Of a stretch of 11,197 nt of DNA, positions 1 through 7,712 are shown piece by piece. The position numbers and the translations under genes were made by a program. Numbering within the stretch: the stretch's first letter is position 1; the number at the start of each line of letters is the position of its first letter. This DNA is from Spirochaetaceae bacterium. GTDB lineage: Bacteria; Spirochaetota; Spirochaetia; DSM-27196; PWMO01. The stretch lies in assembly GCA_003558175.1 (NCBI GenBank), contig PWMO01000191.1, positions 1 through 11,197 of the forward strand, read 5' to 3'. A model generated the notes under the pieces. The model was not told the DNA's origin, made no database searches, and worked only from the letters and a program-made list of their open reading frames with translations.

Positions 1-1149
1 GCCTCGATTCAGCGTGATCTCGTAGCGTACCGACGGAGCGGTCAGAACAAGGGACAGATCGAACTCACGCTCGAGACGTTCCTGAACAACCTCAAGGTGC
101 AGCAGCCCGAGAAAGCCGCAGCGAAAGCCAAACCCGAGCGCGGCCGAGTTGTCTTTCTCGTAGACAAGGGATGCGTCGTTCAGCTTGAGTTTATCCATCG
201 CGCCGGCGAGTTCGTCATAATCGTTGGCATCCACCGGATAGATCGAAGAGAATACAACCGGTTTGACTTCACGAAAGCCCGGAAGCGGTTTCTCGCAGGG
301 ACGCTCAGCGTGGGTGATCGTATCCCCCACACGGATATCGCTGACCGTCTTGATCCCGGCAATTAAATAGCCGACGTCACCCGCTTCAAGCGCCTCCTCG
401 GGAACGAGCGCAATTCTGAACCGTCCCACCTCCTCGACCTTGTACGTCGATTGGTTGGAAAACATGCGCACAGTCTGTCCGCCCGCCAGTCGGCCGTGAA
501 CCACCTTAATGTGGACAATCACTCCGCGATAGGGATCATAGTGCGAATCAAAGATGCGGGCCTGCAGCGGCGCTTCGCGATCTCCGGTCGGGGCCGGAAT
601 CTGGTTGATTACCGCCAGCATCAGGTCGTCGATACCGATCCCGTTCTTGGCCGATATCAGGATGGCGGCATCAGGGTCCAGTCCCAGGTCGTGGTCAATC
701 TGTTCTTTGACTTCGTCAACGCGGGCGCTGGGCAGATCGATCTTATTGATCACCGGCACAATCTCCAGGTTGTGCTCCAGCGCCATGTACATGTTGGAGA
801 GCGTCTGCGCCTGCACTCCCTGGGCGGCGTCAATCAGCAGCAACGCGCCCTCGCACGAAGCGATCGCACGGGACACCTCGTATGAAAAGTCCACATGGCC
901 CGGTGTATCGACCAGGTTGAGTTGGTACGTCACGCCGTCGCTTCCGGTGTACGGGATCGTGATCGCATGCGACTTGATAGAGATCCCGCGTTCACGCTCG
1001 ATATCCATTGAATCGAGCAGCTGGTCCTGGAACTCACGCGCCGAAACCATCTTTGCCAGTTGAATCAGACGGTCGGCCAGGGTCGATTTGCCATGATCGA
1101 TATGTGCAATGATGCAGAAGTTTCTCGTGTGTTGCTGAATCATACTCAT
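1..1149 (-). CDS. lepA: Elongation factor 4 (LepA), 3' end beyond window
   Basis: Ribosome-associated translational GTPase that back-translocates or remodels stalled ribosomes. Reading the minus strand from 1149 gives 383 uninterrupted codons to the window edge; the family is about 600 residues, so roughly the last third is missing. Visible GTPase motifs are the P-loop AHIDHGKST (15-23), the switch region ERERGISIKS (51-60), DTPGH (81-85), NKID (135-138) and SAK (166-168). They are followed by the beta-barrel domain II and the start of the EF-G-like domain, including GFGFRCGFLGLLHLEV (339-354), which is typical of LepA. Two starts are possible, ATG at 1149 and ATG at 1143; the first is used here. 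Neither has a convincing Shine-Dalgarno sequence. Lies downstream of the chemosensory operon on the same strand, separated by a repeat-filled gap, and is probably a separate housekeeping unit. Confidence 0.97.
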   Translation of the reverse strand, partial: MSMIQQHTRNFCIIAHIDHGKSTLADRLIQLAKMVSAREFQDQLLDSMDIERERGISIKSHAITIPYTGSDGVTYQLNLVDTPGHVDFSYEVSRAIASCEGALLLIDAAQGVQAQTLSNMYMALEHNLEIVPVINKIDLPSARVDEVKEQIDHDLGLDPDAAILISAKNGIGIDDLMLAVINQIPAPTGDREAPLQARIFDSHYDPYRGVIVHIKVVHGRLAGGQTVRMFSNQSTYKVEEVGRFRIALVPEEALEAGDVGYLIAGIKTVSDIRVGDTITHAERPCEKPLPGFREVKPVVFSSIYPVDANDYDELAGAMDKLKLNDASLVYEKDNSAALGFGFRCGFLGLLHLEVVQERLEREFDLSLVLTAPSVRYEITLNRG

Positions 1150-1154
1150 CGGCA

Positions 1155-1183
1155 GTTGTAACCCGCCACACGATCTTTTGCAA
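1155..1183 (-). promoter_or_regulatory. Candidate lepA promoter very close to the start codon
   Basis: On the minus strand, TTGCAA (1183-1178) and TACAAC (1160-1155) match the sigma-70 -35 and -10 consensus at 4 of 6 positions each, with an ideal 17-base spacer. Transcription would begin within a few bases of the ATG at 1149, giving a leaderless or nearly leaderless mRNA. That would fit the missing Shine-Dalgarno sequence. The matches are weak and may be chance. Confidence 0.3.
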
Positions 1184-1192
1184 CCGGCGGGT
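1161..1192 (-). repeat. 7-bp inverted repeat upstream of lepA
   Basis: ACCCGCC (1161-1167) and GGCGGGT (1186-1192) are perfect inverse complements around an 18-base loop, 12 bases before the lepA start. There is no T-run after it on the minus strand, so it is not an obvious intrinsic terminator. If lepA is read through from upstream, the hairpin could affect ribosome access. Confidence 0.35.
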
Positions 1193-1274
1193 CGGCGTCA
1201 CGTCGCCGGCGTCACGTTGCCCCGTCACGTGACCGGCGCTATTTCGCCGGCGTTAGTTCCCCGGCGCTACTTTC
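1192..1274. repeat. Six-unit 14-bp tandem repeat
   Basis: Head-to-tail units, plus strand: TCGGCGTCACGTCG (1192), CCGGCGTCACGTTG (1206), CCCCGTCACGTGA (1220, one base short), CCGGCGCTATTTCG (1233), CCGGCGTTAGTTCC (1247) and CCGGCGCTACTTTC (1261). A partial unit CCGGCGGG precedes them at 1184. The last unit overlaps the final two codons and the stop codon of the hybrid kinase gene. CCGGCG-CTATTT-CGCCGG (1233-1250) forms a perfect 6-bp stem with a 6-base loop, and GTCACGTGAC (1224-1233) is a 10-bp palindrome. No T-tract follows, so it is not a classical terminator. The array fills most of the gap between the signalling operon and lepA. Confidence 0.85.
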
Positions 1275-3243
1275 CCGATGCTTCAAGCGCCTTGCGCACG
1301 TGGCGCAACAGGGTCGAAGGGTCGAAGGGCTTTATCAACAGGGTGGCCCAGTCGCGTGCCCCCAGATCGTCCCGTACCGACTCGGGATAGCCGGAAATCA
1401 GCAGCGCCGGAACGTCGGGACGGGTTTCACGGATTCGCGAAACCAGGCGGTCACCGGTGACATGCGGCATTACCACGTCCGATACCACCAGGTGAATTGT
1501 GTTCGCGGCCTCCTCGGCTATGAGCAACGCTTCGCCGGCGTTCTCGGCCTCAATGACCGTGTAGCCGTTGTCACGCAGGATACGCGCCAGCATGGTTCGG
1601 ATAGCCTCGTCGTCTTCAACCAGAAGCACCGTTTCCACGCCTCCCGGGCTGTTGGTGGCCCCGTCGGAGGTACCGACGGCCGCCCGAGCGTCCGTGAGCG
1701 GCACGTAGATCGAAAACGTCGTCCCCTCTCCTGGCTCGCTCGCCACATCGATATACCCGTTTGACTGGCGGATGATCCCGTAGACGGTTGAAAGACCAAG
1801 ACCGGTTCCCTGGCCCGCTTCCTTGGTTGTGAAGAACGGCTCAAAGATGTGGTCCCGGATTTCAGGGGCTATCCCGCCCCCTGTGTCCTGCACCGTCAGC
1901 ACGACATACTGGGCGCGAGGCACCGTTCCGGTTGCCGTGGGCAATTCGTGTTCAAGCGTTTCGCTGCGGGTGCGTACCGTGAGAGTCCCGCCTGCCGGCA
2001 TCGCATCGCGCGCATTGACCACCAGGTTCATCAGCACCTGTTCCATCTGGCCGCGGTCAACCCAGACCGAACTCGCCTCCGCCCGGCACGCGATGTACAT
2101 CCGAACTCGCTCGGTCAGCAGACGGCGAAACATCTTTTCCAGCTCAGCGACGATCTCGTTGAGATCGCACACCTGTGGCTGCAGAACCTGCTTGCGACTG
2201 AACGTCAACAGCTGACGGGTCAGGGCGGCGGATTTCTGCGTCGCACGGTCGAGCCCTTCGAGATCGGACGCAATGCTTCCGACCGCATCCGGCGGAAGGT
2301 GTTCCACCTGCTGGTTGATCAGTTTGGAGTATCCCATGATGACCGTAAGCAGGTTGTTGAAGTCGTGCGCGATACCGCCGGAGAGTCTGCCGACCGCCTC
2401 CATCTTCTGTACCTGGCGAAACTGCTCCAGACTGCGGTCCAGGGCAGCCTCCGCCTCCAGCCGCCGCGAGATATCACGGATTACACAGACCCGCCCGCTC
2501 TGACGACCCTTGTCGTTGATGAGGGGGGTCACCGTGTGCTCCACCGGGACCCATTCGTCCTGGTTGCGCCGCAGGTAATCCTGCCCGGCGCCGCGCTCGT
2601 TCTCACCTTCAGGCCGCCGTTGGGACCCGCCGCTGCGCTCAGCGGCGCCGAATGCAGCGGCACTGGAGCGGGAATTCGGGTACGGGCGACGTTCGATAAC
2701 GATCGTGGCGTCGAAGCTCTGTCCGATGCACTCCGCTTCATTCTTCCCCAGAATCTCGAGCGCAACCGGATTCAGAAACGTTATGTGGTCTTCGTTGTCC
2801 ACAACAACCACGCCGTCGGCGATGCTGTTGAGCGTTGTCGAAAACAGGCGCTCGCGCTCGACCAGTTCCTGCTCCATCTGGTGCCGGTACAGTGCCAGTA
2901 CAATCGCCGTGCGCAGCTCACGTTCTTCAAACGGCTTGATCAGGTAGGCAAACGGTTGCGATGCCTTGGCCCGCTCGATTGTCTGCTCGTCGGCGTACGC
3001 AGTGAGCAGAATAACCGGTATATTGTGCCGTCTCTTGATCTCTTCCGCCGTCTGCAGACCGTCGAGCTCGCCCTGAAGCCGGATGTCCATGAGCACCAGC
3101 ACGGGGTCGACCTCTTCCACGGCGGCCAAAGCCTCTTCTCCGGACGGATAGGTCGCGGGCACTTCATAGCCGTGCCGCTCGAGATGCATCTTGATGTCCA
3201 GGGCGACGATGTGTTCATCCTCGACTACCATTATCCGTTCCAT
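1267..3243 (-). CDS. Hybrid histidine kinase, REC-PAS-HisKA-HATPase-REC
   Basis: Soluble two-component hybrid kinase of 658 residues with no membrane segment. The first receiver (about 1-120) has phosphoacceptor D53 in VLMDIRL, T81 and K103. A PAS sensor domain (about 133-262) carries an unusual hydrophilic insert. The dimerisation domain has phospho-His H293 in [11 protein letters not shown], the NtrB-like HisKA variant. The ATPase domain has N410 ([10 protein letters not shown]), D453 (DTGGGI) and GTGLGLS (479-485). A second receiver (about 538-655) has D589 (VSDVVMP), S617 and K638. The ATG at 3243 is preferred: it has GAGG five bases upstream (3252-3249) and begins with [10 protein letters not shown], a normal receiver start. 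A TTG at 3270 would overlap the preceding gene. It lies 7 bases after that gene and is the last gene of the operon. The signal sensed and the output are not visible. Confidence 0.93.
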   Translation of the reverse strand: MERIMVVEDEHIVALDIKMHLERHGYEVPATYPSGEEALAAVEEVDPVLVLMDIRLQGELDGLQTAEEIKRRHNIPVILLTAYADEQTIERAKASQPFAYLIKPFEERELRTAIVLALYRHQMEQELVERERLFSTTLNSIADGVVVVDNEDHITFLNPVALEILGKNEAECIGQSFDATIVIERRPYPNSRSSAAAFGAAERSGGSQRRPEGENERGAGQDYLRRNQDEWVPVEHTVTPLINDKGRQSGRVCVIRDISRRLEAEAALDRSLEQFRQVQKMEAVGRLSGGIAHDFNNLLTVIMGYSKLINQQVEHLPPDAVGSIASDLEGLDRATQKSAALTRQLLTFSRKQVLQPQVCDLNEIVAELEKMFRRLLTERVRMYIACRAEASSVWVDRGQMEQVLMNLVVNARDAMPAGGTLTVRTRSETLEHELPTATGTVPRAQYVVLTVQDTGGGIAPEIRDHIFEPFFTTKEAGQGTGLGLSTVYGIIRQSNGYIDVASEPGEGTTFSIYVPLTDARAAVGTSDGATNSPGGVETVLLVEDDEAIRTMLARILRDNGYTVIEAENAGEALLIAEEAANTIHLVVSDVVMPHVTGDRLVSRIRETRPDVPALLISGYPESVRDDLGARDWATLLIKPFDPSTLLRHVRKALEASGK

Positions 3244-3250
3244 AGCAGCC

Positions 3251-3658
3251 TCAACCCTGTTGCGCCGCAATGCCCAACCGCTGTAATTCCAGCACCAGCA
3301 CTTCGCGGCGGATAGGCTTCACCATGTATGCGGTCGCTCCCCCCTGGTAGTACGCCTCCACAACGTTCCGCGGATCCTCGAGCGCGCTGGTCATGATCAC
3401 CGATACCTGGTCCTTCTCTTGCAGGCCAAAGTCCCGCTCAAGCTTGCGTATCCGTCGCAGCGCCTCGTGTCCGTCGACGTTCGGCATCATGATATCGAGG
3501 AAGATCACGTGGTACGGCTCGTTGTCTTCCCACGCCAGCCGGAACGCTTCGACCGCTTCGTCGCCGTCCACGACCACGTCGCATGCACCAAAGTCTTTCA
3601 GGTACGCCTGAAGCAGTCGCCGACTGCCAAAATCATCCTCAACCACAAGAAATCTCAT
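3251..3658 (-). CDS. Single-domain response regulator (CheY-like receiver)
   Basis: A 135-residue stand-alone receiver domain with no output domain. It carries the acidic pair at E7, D8 and D9, phosphoacceptor D55 in FLDIMMPNVDG, T90, Y111 and K114, that is, all residues needed for phosphotransfer. Such proteins either bind a motor or target protein (as CheY does) or shuttle phosphate between kinases. The ATG start overlaps the stop codon of the preceding hybrid kinase as ATGA, and GGAG (3669-3666) sits seven bases upstream, so the two are probably translationally coupled. Being placed between two hybrid kinases and behind CheA, it could accept phosphate from any of the three. No CheY-specific motor-binding features can be claimed, so no gene symbol is given. 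Confidence 0.93.
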   Translation of the reverse strand: MRFLVVEDDFGSRRLLQAYLKDFGACDVVVDGDEAVEAFRLAWEDNEPYHVIFLDIMMPNVDGHEALRRIRKLERDFGLQEKDQVSVIMTSALEDPRNVVEAYYQGGATAYMVKPIRREVLVLELQRLGIAAQQG

Positions 3659-5673
3659 CTTTTCACTCCATCTTCAGTGTAAGCAACTGTGCCCCGATTG
3701 TCGGGCCGCGTTCCTTCATCCGAGAGTTCTGCAAACAGCGGAACCAGCAGCTGAGTCTGTTCTCTTACGCGTGTCAGGTCCCCTCTTCTGCACGCCAGTA
3801 CCAGTCGGAGCAGCTGGTCGGACACTTCATCCATAGCGCGCTCGGCTGCTTCCGATCGTGCACGAGTGGCCAGTTCCGCCAGCTCCACCAGTTGGCCACC
3901 TTCGGCATACTGCTCGATCTTTGCCGCCAACGCTTCAAATGCGCTCGGCGGCTGCTCAACCTGTGAGGTTCTACCCACGGCAGCACAGAGTGCGTTGCGG
4001 AGCGCCTCGCTGCTGAACGGTTTCGACAGAAATCCGTTCATCCCGGCGTCGCGAGCGCGCCTGCGCTCGTGAGCACTGCTGTGGGCGGTCAGAGCCAGTA
4101 CCGGCACGTGGGCCGCCTCCGGCCCGGCCTCACCCGCACGCAGTCGGCGAACGGCCTCGAGACCGTCCATTACGGGCATCTCGACATCCATCAGAACTAC
4201 GTCGAATCGGTACCGTGACAGCTGATCAAGCGCCTGTCGGCCGTCTGCGGCCTCCCGTGCCGTGTGTCCAAGCTGCTCGAGCAGTTTGCCGTTTACAAGC
4301 CGGTTGAGACGGTTATCTTCCACCAGCAGAACGGAAAAACAGCCGTTTGTCAAACCGTGCGCCTCGCAGCTTGCGGCGGCTTGCGTACTTTGCTGCTTCG
4401 GTGCACGGTCGTCGCGGCGGTATGCGGTCTCCGGCGTTGCCTGTGCCGCGGCAGTACCGGGTGCAGCGGACGTTTCGGGTGCAGCGGGGGTTCCATCTAC
4501 GGTGGTCGTGTCAAATGCAGCAGCCGTCCCCTCCATCCGCGCTCCGTCCTCCTGGCCGGGAAGATCGAAGGGGAGCTCAACGGTGAAACGGCTGCCCTGC
4601 CCTGCCGCGCTTTCGACAGTAATTCTCCCTTCAAGAATCTCGACCAGCCGCGACGTGATCGAGAGCCCGATTCCGGTGCCGTTCTCTCTTCGCTTGATTG
4701 ACCCGTCAAGCTGCGTGAACGGCTCAAAGACCGATTGCAGGCGATCGTCGGAGATACCAATCCCGGTATCGTCCACGGTAAAGACCAGTCGCGCTCTCTC
4801 ATCATCCGCTTCCAGGCGTTGTACTCCAAGCTTCACCGTCCCACGCTCAGTGAACTTGATCGCATTGGAAAGCAGATTGAGCAGAATCTGCCGCAATTTC
4901 ACGCCGTCGCCCACAACACGGTGAGGAACCGAAGCGTCAATGTCCAGGTCAAGCTTCAGCTGCTTTTCCCGTGCCTGCACCGACACCGATTCCACGCATT
5001 CGGAGGCGAGCTGGTGCAGCGGAAGCTGCGAAGCCTGAACACTCATCTTGCCGGCATCGAGCTTGGAATAGTCGAGCAGGTTGTTGATCAGAAAGAGCAG
5101 GCCGTCGGCTGACGTCTTCAGGATCCTCAGGTACTCCGACTGCTCGCGTTCAGTTGCCAGTTGCAGCGAGAGCTCGGCCATCCCGATAATGCTGTTCAGC
5201 GGTGTGCGCAGTTCGTGGCTCATGTTGGCAACAAACTCCGCCTTCAGTCGGGCCGCGTCTTCTGCCTCTCGCTTGGCTTCGCGCAGCGCGGTCTCCATCC
5301 GCCCCATTTCGAGCGCAAACTCGATGGATATCTGCAGATTGCGCTTCTCCACCGGCTTGACGATATAGCCGAAAGCGGCGCTGCCGATAGCTCGCTGGAT
5401 GGTCTGTTGATCCGCGTAGGCCGTGAGAAACAGTACCGGCGTGGCCAGTCTGTTGCGTATAATGCGCGCCGCTTCGATGCCATCAACTTCGCCACGCAGT
5501 TCGACGTCCATCAAGACGATGTCCGGTTGAAGCGACTCGGCTGCCGCGATGGCATCTTCCCCGGACGCGACGGTCCCTGCTATCTCGTAGCCTTGCGCGT
5601 CAAGAAGCTGCTTCAGGTCTATTGCGACAATAGACTCGTCTTCTACTATCAGGACTTTCGTCTCAGACTTCAT
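3655..5673 (-). CDS. Hybrid histidine kinase, REC-HisKA-HATPase-REC with helical tail
   Basis: A 672-residue soluble hybrid kinase. The first receiver (about 5-120) has D56 (VLMDVEL), T84 and K106. A coiled-coil-like helix (about 124-147) leads into HisKA with phospho-His H153 in MSHELRTPLN. The ATPase domain has N270 (NLLSNAIKF), D302 (DDTGIGI) and GTGIGLS (332-338). An Ala/Thr/Pro-rich linker (about 372-445) joins a second receiver (446-565) with D452/D453-type acidic residues, D496 (VLMDVEMP), T529 and K551. About 105 further residues form a charged, probably helical tail. There is no PAS or transmembrane sensor, so the input is probably phosphorylation of the first receiver. ATG at 5673 is used. 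TTG at 5676 is also possible because AGGA (5688-5685) is 8 bases from it and 11 from the ATG. Follows cheB by about 52 bases. Confidence 0.93.
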   Translation of the reverse strand: MKSETKVLIVEDESIVAIDLKQLLDAQGYEIAGTVASGEDAIAAAESLQPDIVLMDVELRGEVDGIEAARIIRNRLATPVLFLTAYADQQTIQRAIGSAAFGYIVKPVEKRNLQISIEFALEMGRMETALREAKREAEDAARLKAEFVANMSHELRTPLNSIIGMAELSLQLATEREQSEYLRILKTSADGLLFLINNLLDYSKLDAGKMSVQASQLPLHQLASECVESVSVQAREKQLKLDLDIDASVPHRVVGDGVKLRQILLNLLSNAIKFTERGTVKLGVQRLEADDERARLVFTVDDTGIGISDDRLQSVFEPFTQLDGSIKRRENGTGIGLSITSRLVEILEGRITVESAAGQGSRFTVELPFDLPGQEDGARMEGTAAAFDTTTVDGTPAAPETSAAPGTAAAQATPETAYRRDDRAPKQQSTQAAASCEAHGLTNGCFSVLLVEDNRLNRLVNGKLLEQLGHTAREAADGRQALDQLSRYRFDVVLMDVEMPVMDGLEAVRRLRAGEAGPEAAHVPVLALTAHSSAHERRRARDAGMNGFLSKPFSSEALRNALCAAVGRTSQVEQPPSAFEALAAKIEQYAEGGQLVELAELATRARSEAAERAMDEVSDQLLRLVLACRRGDLTRVREQTQLLVPLFAELSDEGTRPDNRGTVAYTEDGVKR

Positions 5674-5708
5674 CAAAAATCAGTTCCTGCTCTCCGCCGG
5701 GTCACGTA

Positions 5709-5721
5709 CTCGATCATCGAG
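5709..5721. repeat. Short palindrome after cheB
   Basis: CTCGAT-C-ATCGAG is a perfect 13-base palindrome around a central C, four bases beyond the cheB stop codon, in the 52-base gap before the hybrid kinase. It has no T-run and is too tight a hairpin for a terminator. It could be a protein-binding site or chance. Confidence 0.3.
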
Positions 5722-5725
5722 AATC

Positions 5726-6805
5726 CTACTGCCCCGCCACTCGCAACACGTGCTGCGCAATGGCTGAGAGCGCCACGCTCTTGTCTACCGCGCCACGCTT
5801 GACAGCCTCGTTCGGCATGCCATACACGATGCAAGTCGCTTCGTCCTGGGCGATATTGTACGCGCCGGCCTCTTTCAGCTCCTTCATACCGCGTGCACCG
5901 TCATCCCCCATACCGGTCATGATCACTCCAATGGCGTTCTTGCCGGCGTAGCGCGCTGCCGACCGAAAGAGCACGTCAACCGAGGGACGGTGTCGGCTTA
6001 CCAGCGGGCCGTCGCGAACCTCAACGTAGTAGCGTGCACCGCTGCGCTTCAGCAGGCAATGCTTGTTGCCCGGCGCAATCAGCACTCTACCACGAACTAC
6101 GGTGTCATTGTCGGCGGCCTCTTTGACCGAAACCCTGCAGATCGAGTCGAGCCGGCGGGCGAACGCCGCGGTAAACTGCTCCGGCATGTGCTGCACGATC
6201 ACTACTCCCGGCGAATCAAGCGGCAGCCCCTGCAGGAATTCGCGCAACGCTTCCGTTCCACCGGTGGATGCTCCCACTACAACAATGCGCTCGGTTGTCT
6301 CTATCGTCGCCTGCCGTGTGCCACGGGAGAGCACGGCGTCGGCCGTCAGCTTTGGCGCCACGTCGTAACGAGCCGGAGCAACCTTGTCGATCTTTTTGAC
6401 CCGGGCCTGGTGCGCCGCCTTCACAACGTCGCGAATGCGTACTGTCGACTCTTCAAGAAAGACCTTGGTGCCCATCTTGGGCTTTTCGATAATCTCCACG
6501 GCACCGTACTCAAGCGCCTGCAACGCGTTTCCTGAACCGGCTCCGGCTTGAGACGAACAGACAACCACCGGGATCGGATGCTGGCTCATCAGCTCCTTGA
6601 GAAAGGTGATCCCGTCCATTCGCGGCATCTCGATATCGAGCGTGATTACGTCGGGCACCACCGTTTCGAGCTTCTTTGCCGCAATGATCGGGTCTGAAGC
6701 GGTGGCGACAACCTCGATGTCCTTGTCGTCATCCAGCAACGATTTCAGCGTTTCCCGCACCACTGCCGAATCGTCAATGATCATTACCTTAATCGGTTGC
6801 CCCAC
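5726..6805 (-). CDS. cheB: Chemotaxis response regulator / protein-glutamate methylesterase CheB
   Basis: Removes methyl groups from chemoreceptor glutamates (and deamidates glutamines), activated by phosphorylation from CheA. At 359 residues it is of normal length. The receiver domain (about 5-110) has D11/D12 and phosphoacceptor D57 in [11 protein letters not shown], plus K109 in EKPK. A linker of about 60 residues leads to the esterase domain (about 172-357), with catalytic Ser180 in GASTGGTEA, His206 in [10 protein letters not shown] and the aspartate of MTGMGDDGA (D302 by alignment with enteric CheB). [10 protein letters not shown] (271-280) is also diagnostic. The GTG start at 6805 is supported by GAGGG (6818-6814) eight bases upstream and by the natural receiver start; no in-frame ATG precedes the receiver core. 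It follows cheR by 26 bases. Confidence 0.97.
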   Translation of the reverse strand: MGQPIKVMIIDDSAVVRETLKSLLDDDKDIEVVATASDPIIAAKKLETVVPDVITLDIEMPRMDGITFLKELMSQHPIPVVVCSSQAGAGSGNALQALEYGAVEIIEKPKMGTKVFLEESTVRIRDVVKAAHQARVKKIDKVAPARYDVAPKLTADAVLSRGTRQATIETTERIVVVGASTGGTEALREFLQGLPLDSPGVVIVQHMPEQFTAAFARRLDSICRVSVKEAADNDTVVRGRVLIAPGNKHCLLKRSGARYYVEVRDGPLVSRHRPSVDVLFRSAARYAGKNAIGVIMTGMGDDGARGMKELKEAGAYNIAQDEATCIVYGMPNEAVKRGAVDKSVALSAIAQHVLRVAGQ

Positions 6806-6831
6806 TGTATCAGCCCTCGCTCTGGTGTGGT

Positions 6832-7710
6832 TTAATCTTCCGGCTTGCGGTATATCGTAGGAGCGACCGAAAAAACCGGCAGCTCCATTCCGGCCAGCGT
6901 CTCGGAGTGTCCCAGAATCAGGTAACCACCCGGTCGCAGCTGATGGTACAGCTTCCGCAGCAGTTTTGCCTGGGTCTCTCGCTCAAAGTATATGATCACG
7001 TTGCGGCAGAAAATCACCTCGAACCGGTCACGGATACCAAACTCCTCGCTCATCAGGTTCAGGCGATGAAACATGACGTTGCGCCGCAGCAGCGGCTTGA
7101 TGCGCACCAGGCGGCTTTCACGGTCCTTGCTTCGCAGCAGGTACTTGCGCTTCATTGCATCCGGCACCGGAGTCACCCTGTCCTCGGTGTAGATCGCCTT
7201 CATACCGCGCTCGAGCACCTGAGTTGAAATGTCGGTTGCAAGAATCCGGTAGGAGAACCGTGAGTTTTCTTCGGCAAAATCCTGAAGCACCATGGCGAGC
7301 GTGTACGGTTCTTCGCCGGTAGAAGAAGCCGCCGACCAGACCCGAAACGGCTCGCGAACGCCCCAGCCGTCGGCATAGCGCTCGGGCAGAAGACGGTTGA
7401 GGAGATAGTCGAAGTGATCAGACTCACGGAAGAAGTCGGTCTTGTTGGTGGTGACCGCGTCGATCATGTGCAGCAGTTCGCCGTTCTTTTCGTCGTCCTG
7501 AAACACATGTTCCAGATACTGCTCGAATCCATCCAGTTTCAACGCCCTGATCCGCTTGTACAGCCGCGATTCCAGCATGATCCGCTTTGCCGGCGGCATA
7601 CGGATGCCCAGCTCGGATTCTATGTAGCTACTGAGTCGCTTGAACTGCCCGTCACTGAGACCGCCGATCTGCGATGAGCTCTGGTGCGCAGCACCCGCCT
7701 TTTCTGCCAT
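6832..7710 (-). CDS. cheR: Chemotaxis protein methyltransferase CheR
   Basis: Transfers methyl groups from S-adenosylmethionine to chemoreceptor glutamates, opposing CheB during adaptation. The 292 residues contain an N-terminal helical CheR domain (about 20-80, with [14 protein letters not shown] and RLYKRIRAL). The methyltransferase domain has [11 protein letters not shown] (86-96), the SAM-binding stretch [18 protein letters not shown] (123-140), LATDIS (157-162), [13 protein letters not shown] (230-242) and [12 protein letters not shown] (259-270). No TPR extension is present. ATG at 7710 is used, two bases after the cheA stop. A GTG at 7716 would overlap that stop as GTGA and add two residues; neither has a clear Shine-Dalgarno sequence, so translation is probably coupled to cheA. 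Confidence 0.97.
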   Translation of the reverse strand: MAEKAGAAHQSSSQIGGLSDGQFKRLSSYIESELGIRMPPAKRIMLESRLYKRIRALKLDGFEQYLEHVFQDDEKNGELLHMIDAVTTNKTDFFRESDHFDYLLNRLLPERYADGWGVREPFRVWSAASSTGEEPYTLAMVLQDFAEENSRFSYRILATDISTQVLERGMKAIYTEDRVTPVPDAMKRKYLLRSKDRESRLVRIKPLLRRNVMFHRLNLMSEEFGIRDRFEVIFCRNVIIYFERETQAKLLRKLYHQLRPGGYLILGHSETLAGMELPVFSVAPTIYRKPED

Positions 7711-7712
7711 GT

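Noticed and set aside
451..1063. Plus-strand open frames opposite lepA
   Set aside because: The minus strand encodes LepA continuously with all GTPase motifs, so these are antisense shadows.
1233..1250. Intrinsic terminator of the signalling operon
   Set aside because: The hairpin CCGGCG-CTATTT-CGCCGG has no following T-run on the minus strand, so only a weak or Rho-dependent role could be argued.
1192..1274. CRISPR array
   Set aside because: The 14-bp units are directly abutting with no spacers and are degenerate, and no cas genes are present.
3244..3270. Longer start (TTG at 3270) for the last kinase gene
   Set aside because: It would overlap the upstream regulator gene by 20 bases and add residues before the receiver; the ATG at 3243 has GAGG at proper spacing.
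1849..3315. A 488-codon open frame on the plus strand opposite the last kinase gene
   Set aside because: It lies entirely antisense to a gene with full kinase and receiver motifs, shows no recognisable domain, and such long antisense frames are common in GC-rich DNA.
4339..4560. Frameshift or gene boundary between the kinase and the second receiver
   Set aside because: The frame is open throughout; the low-complexity stretch is a linker and both flanking domains are in the same frame.
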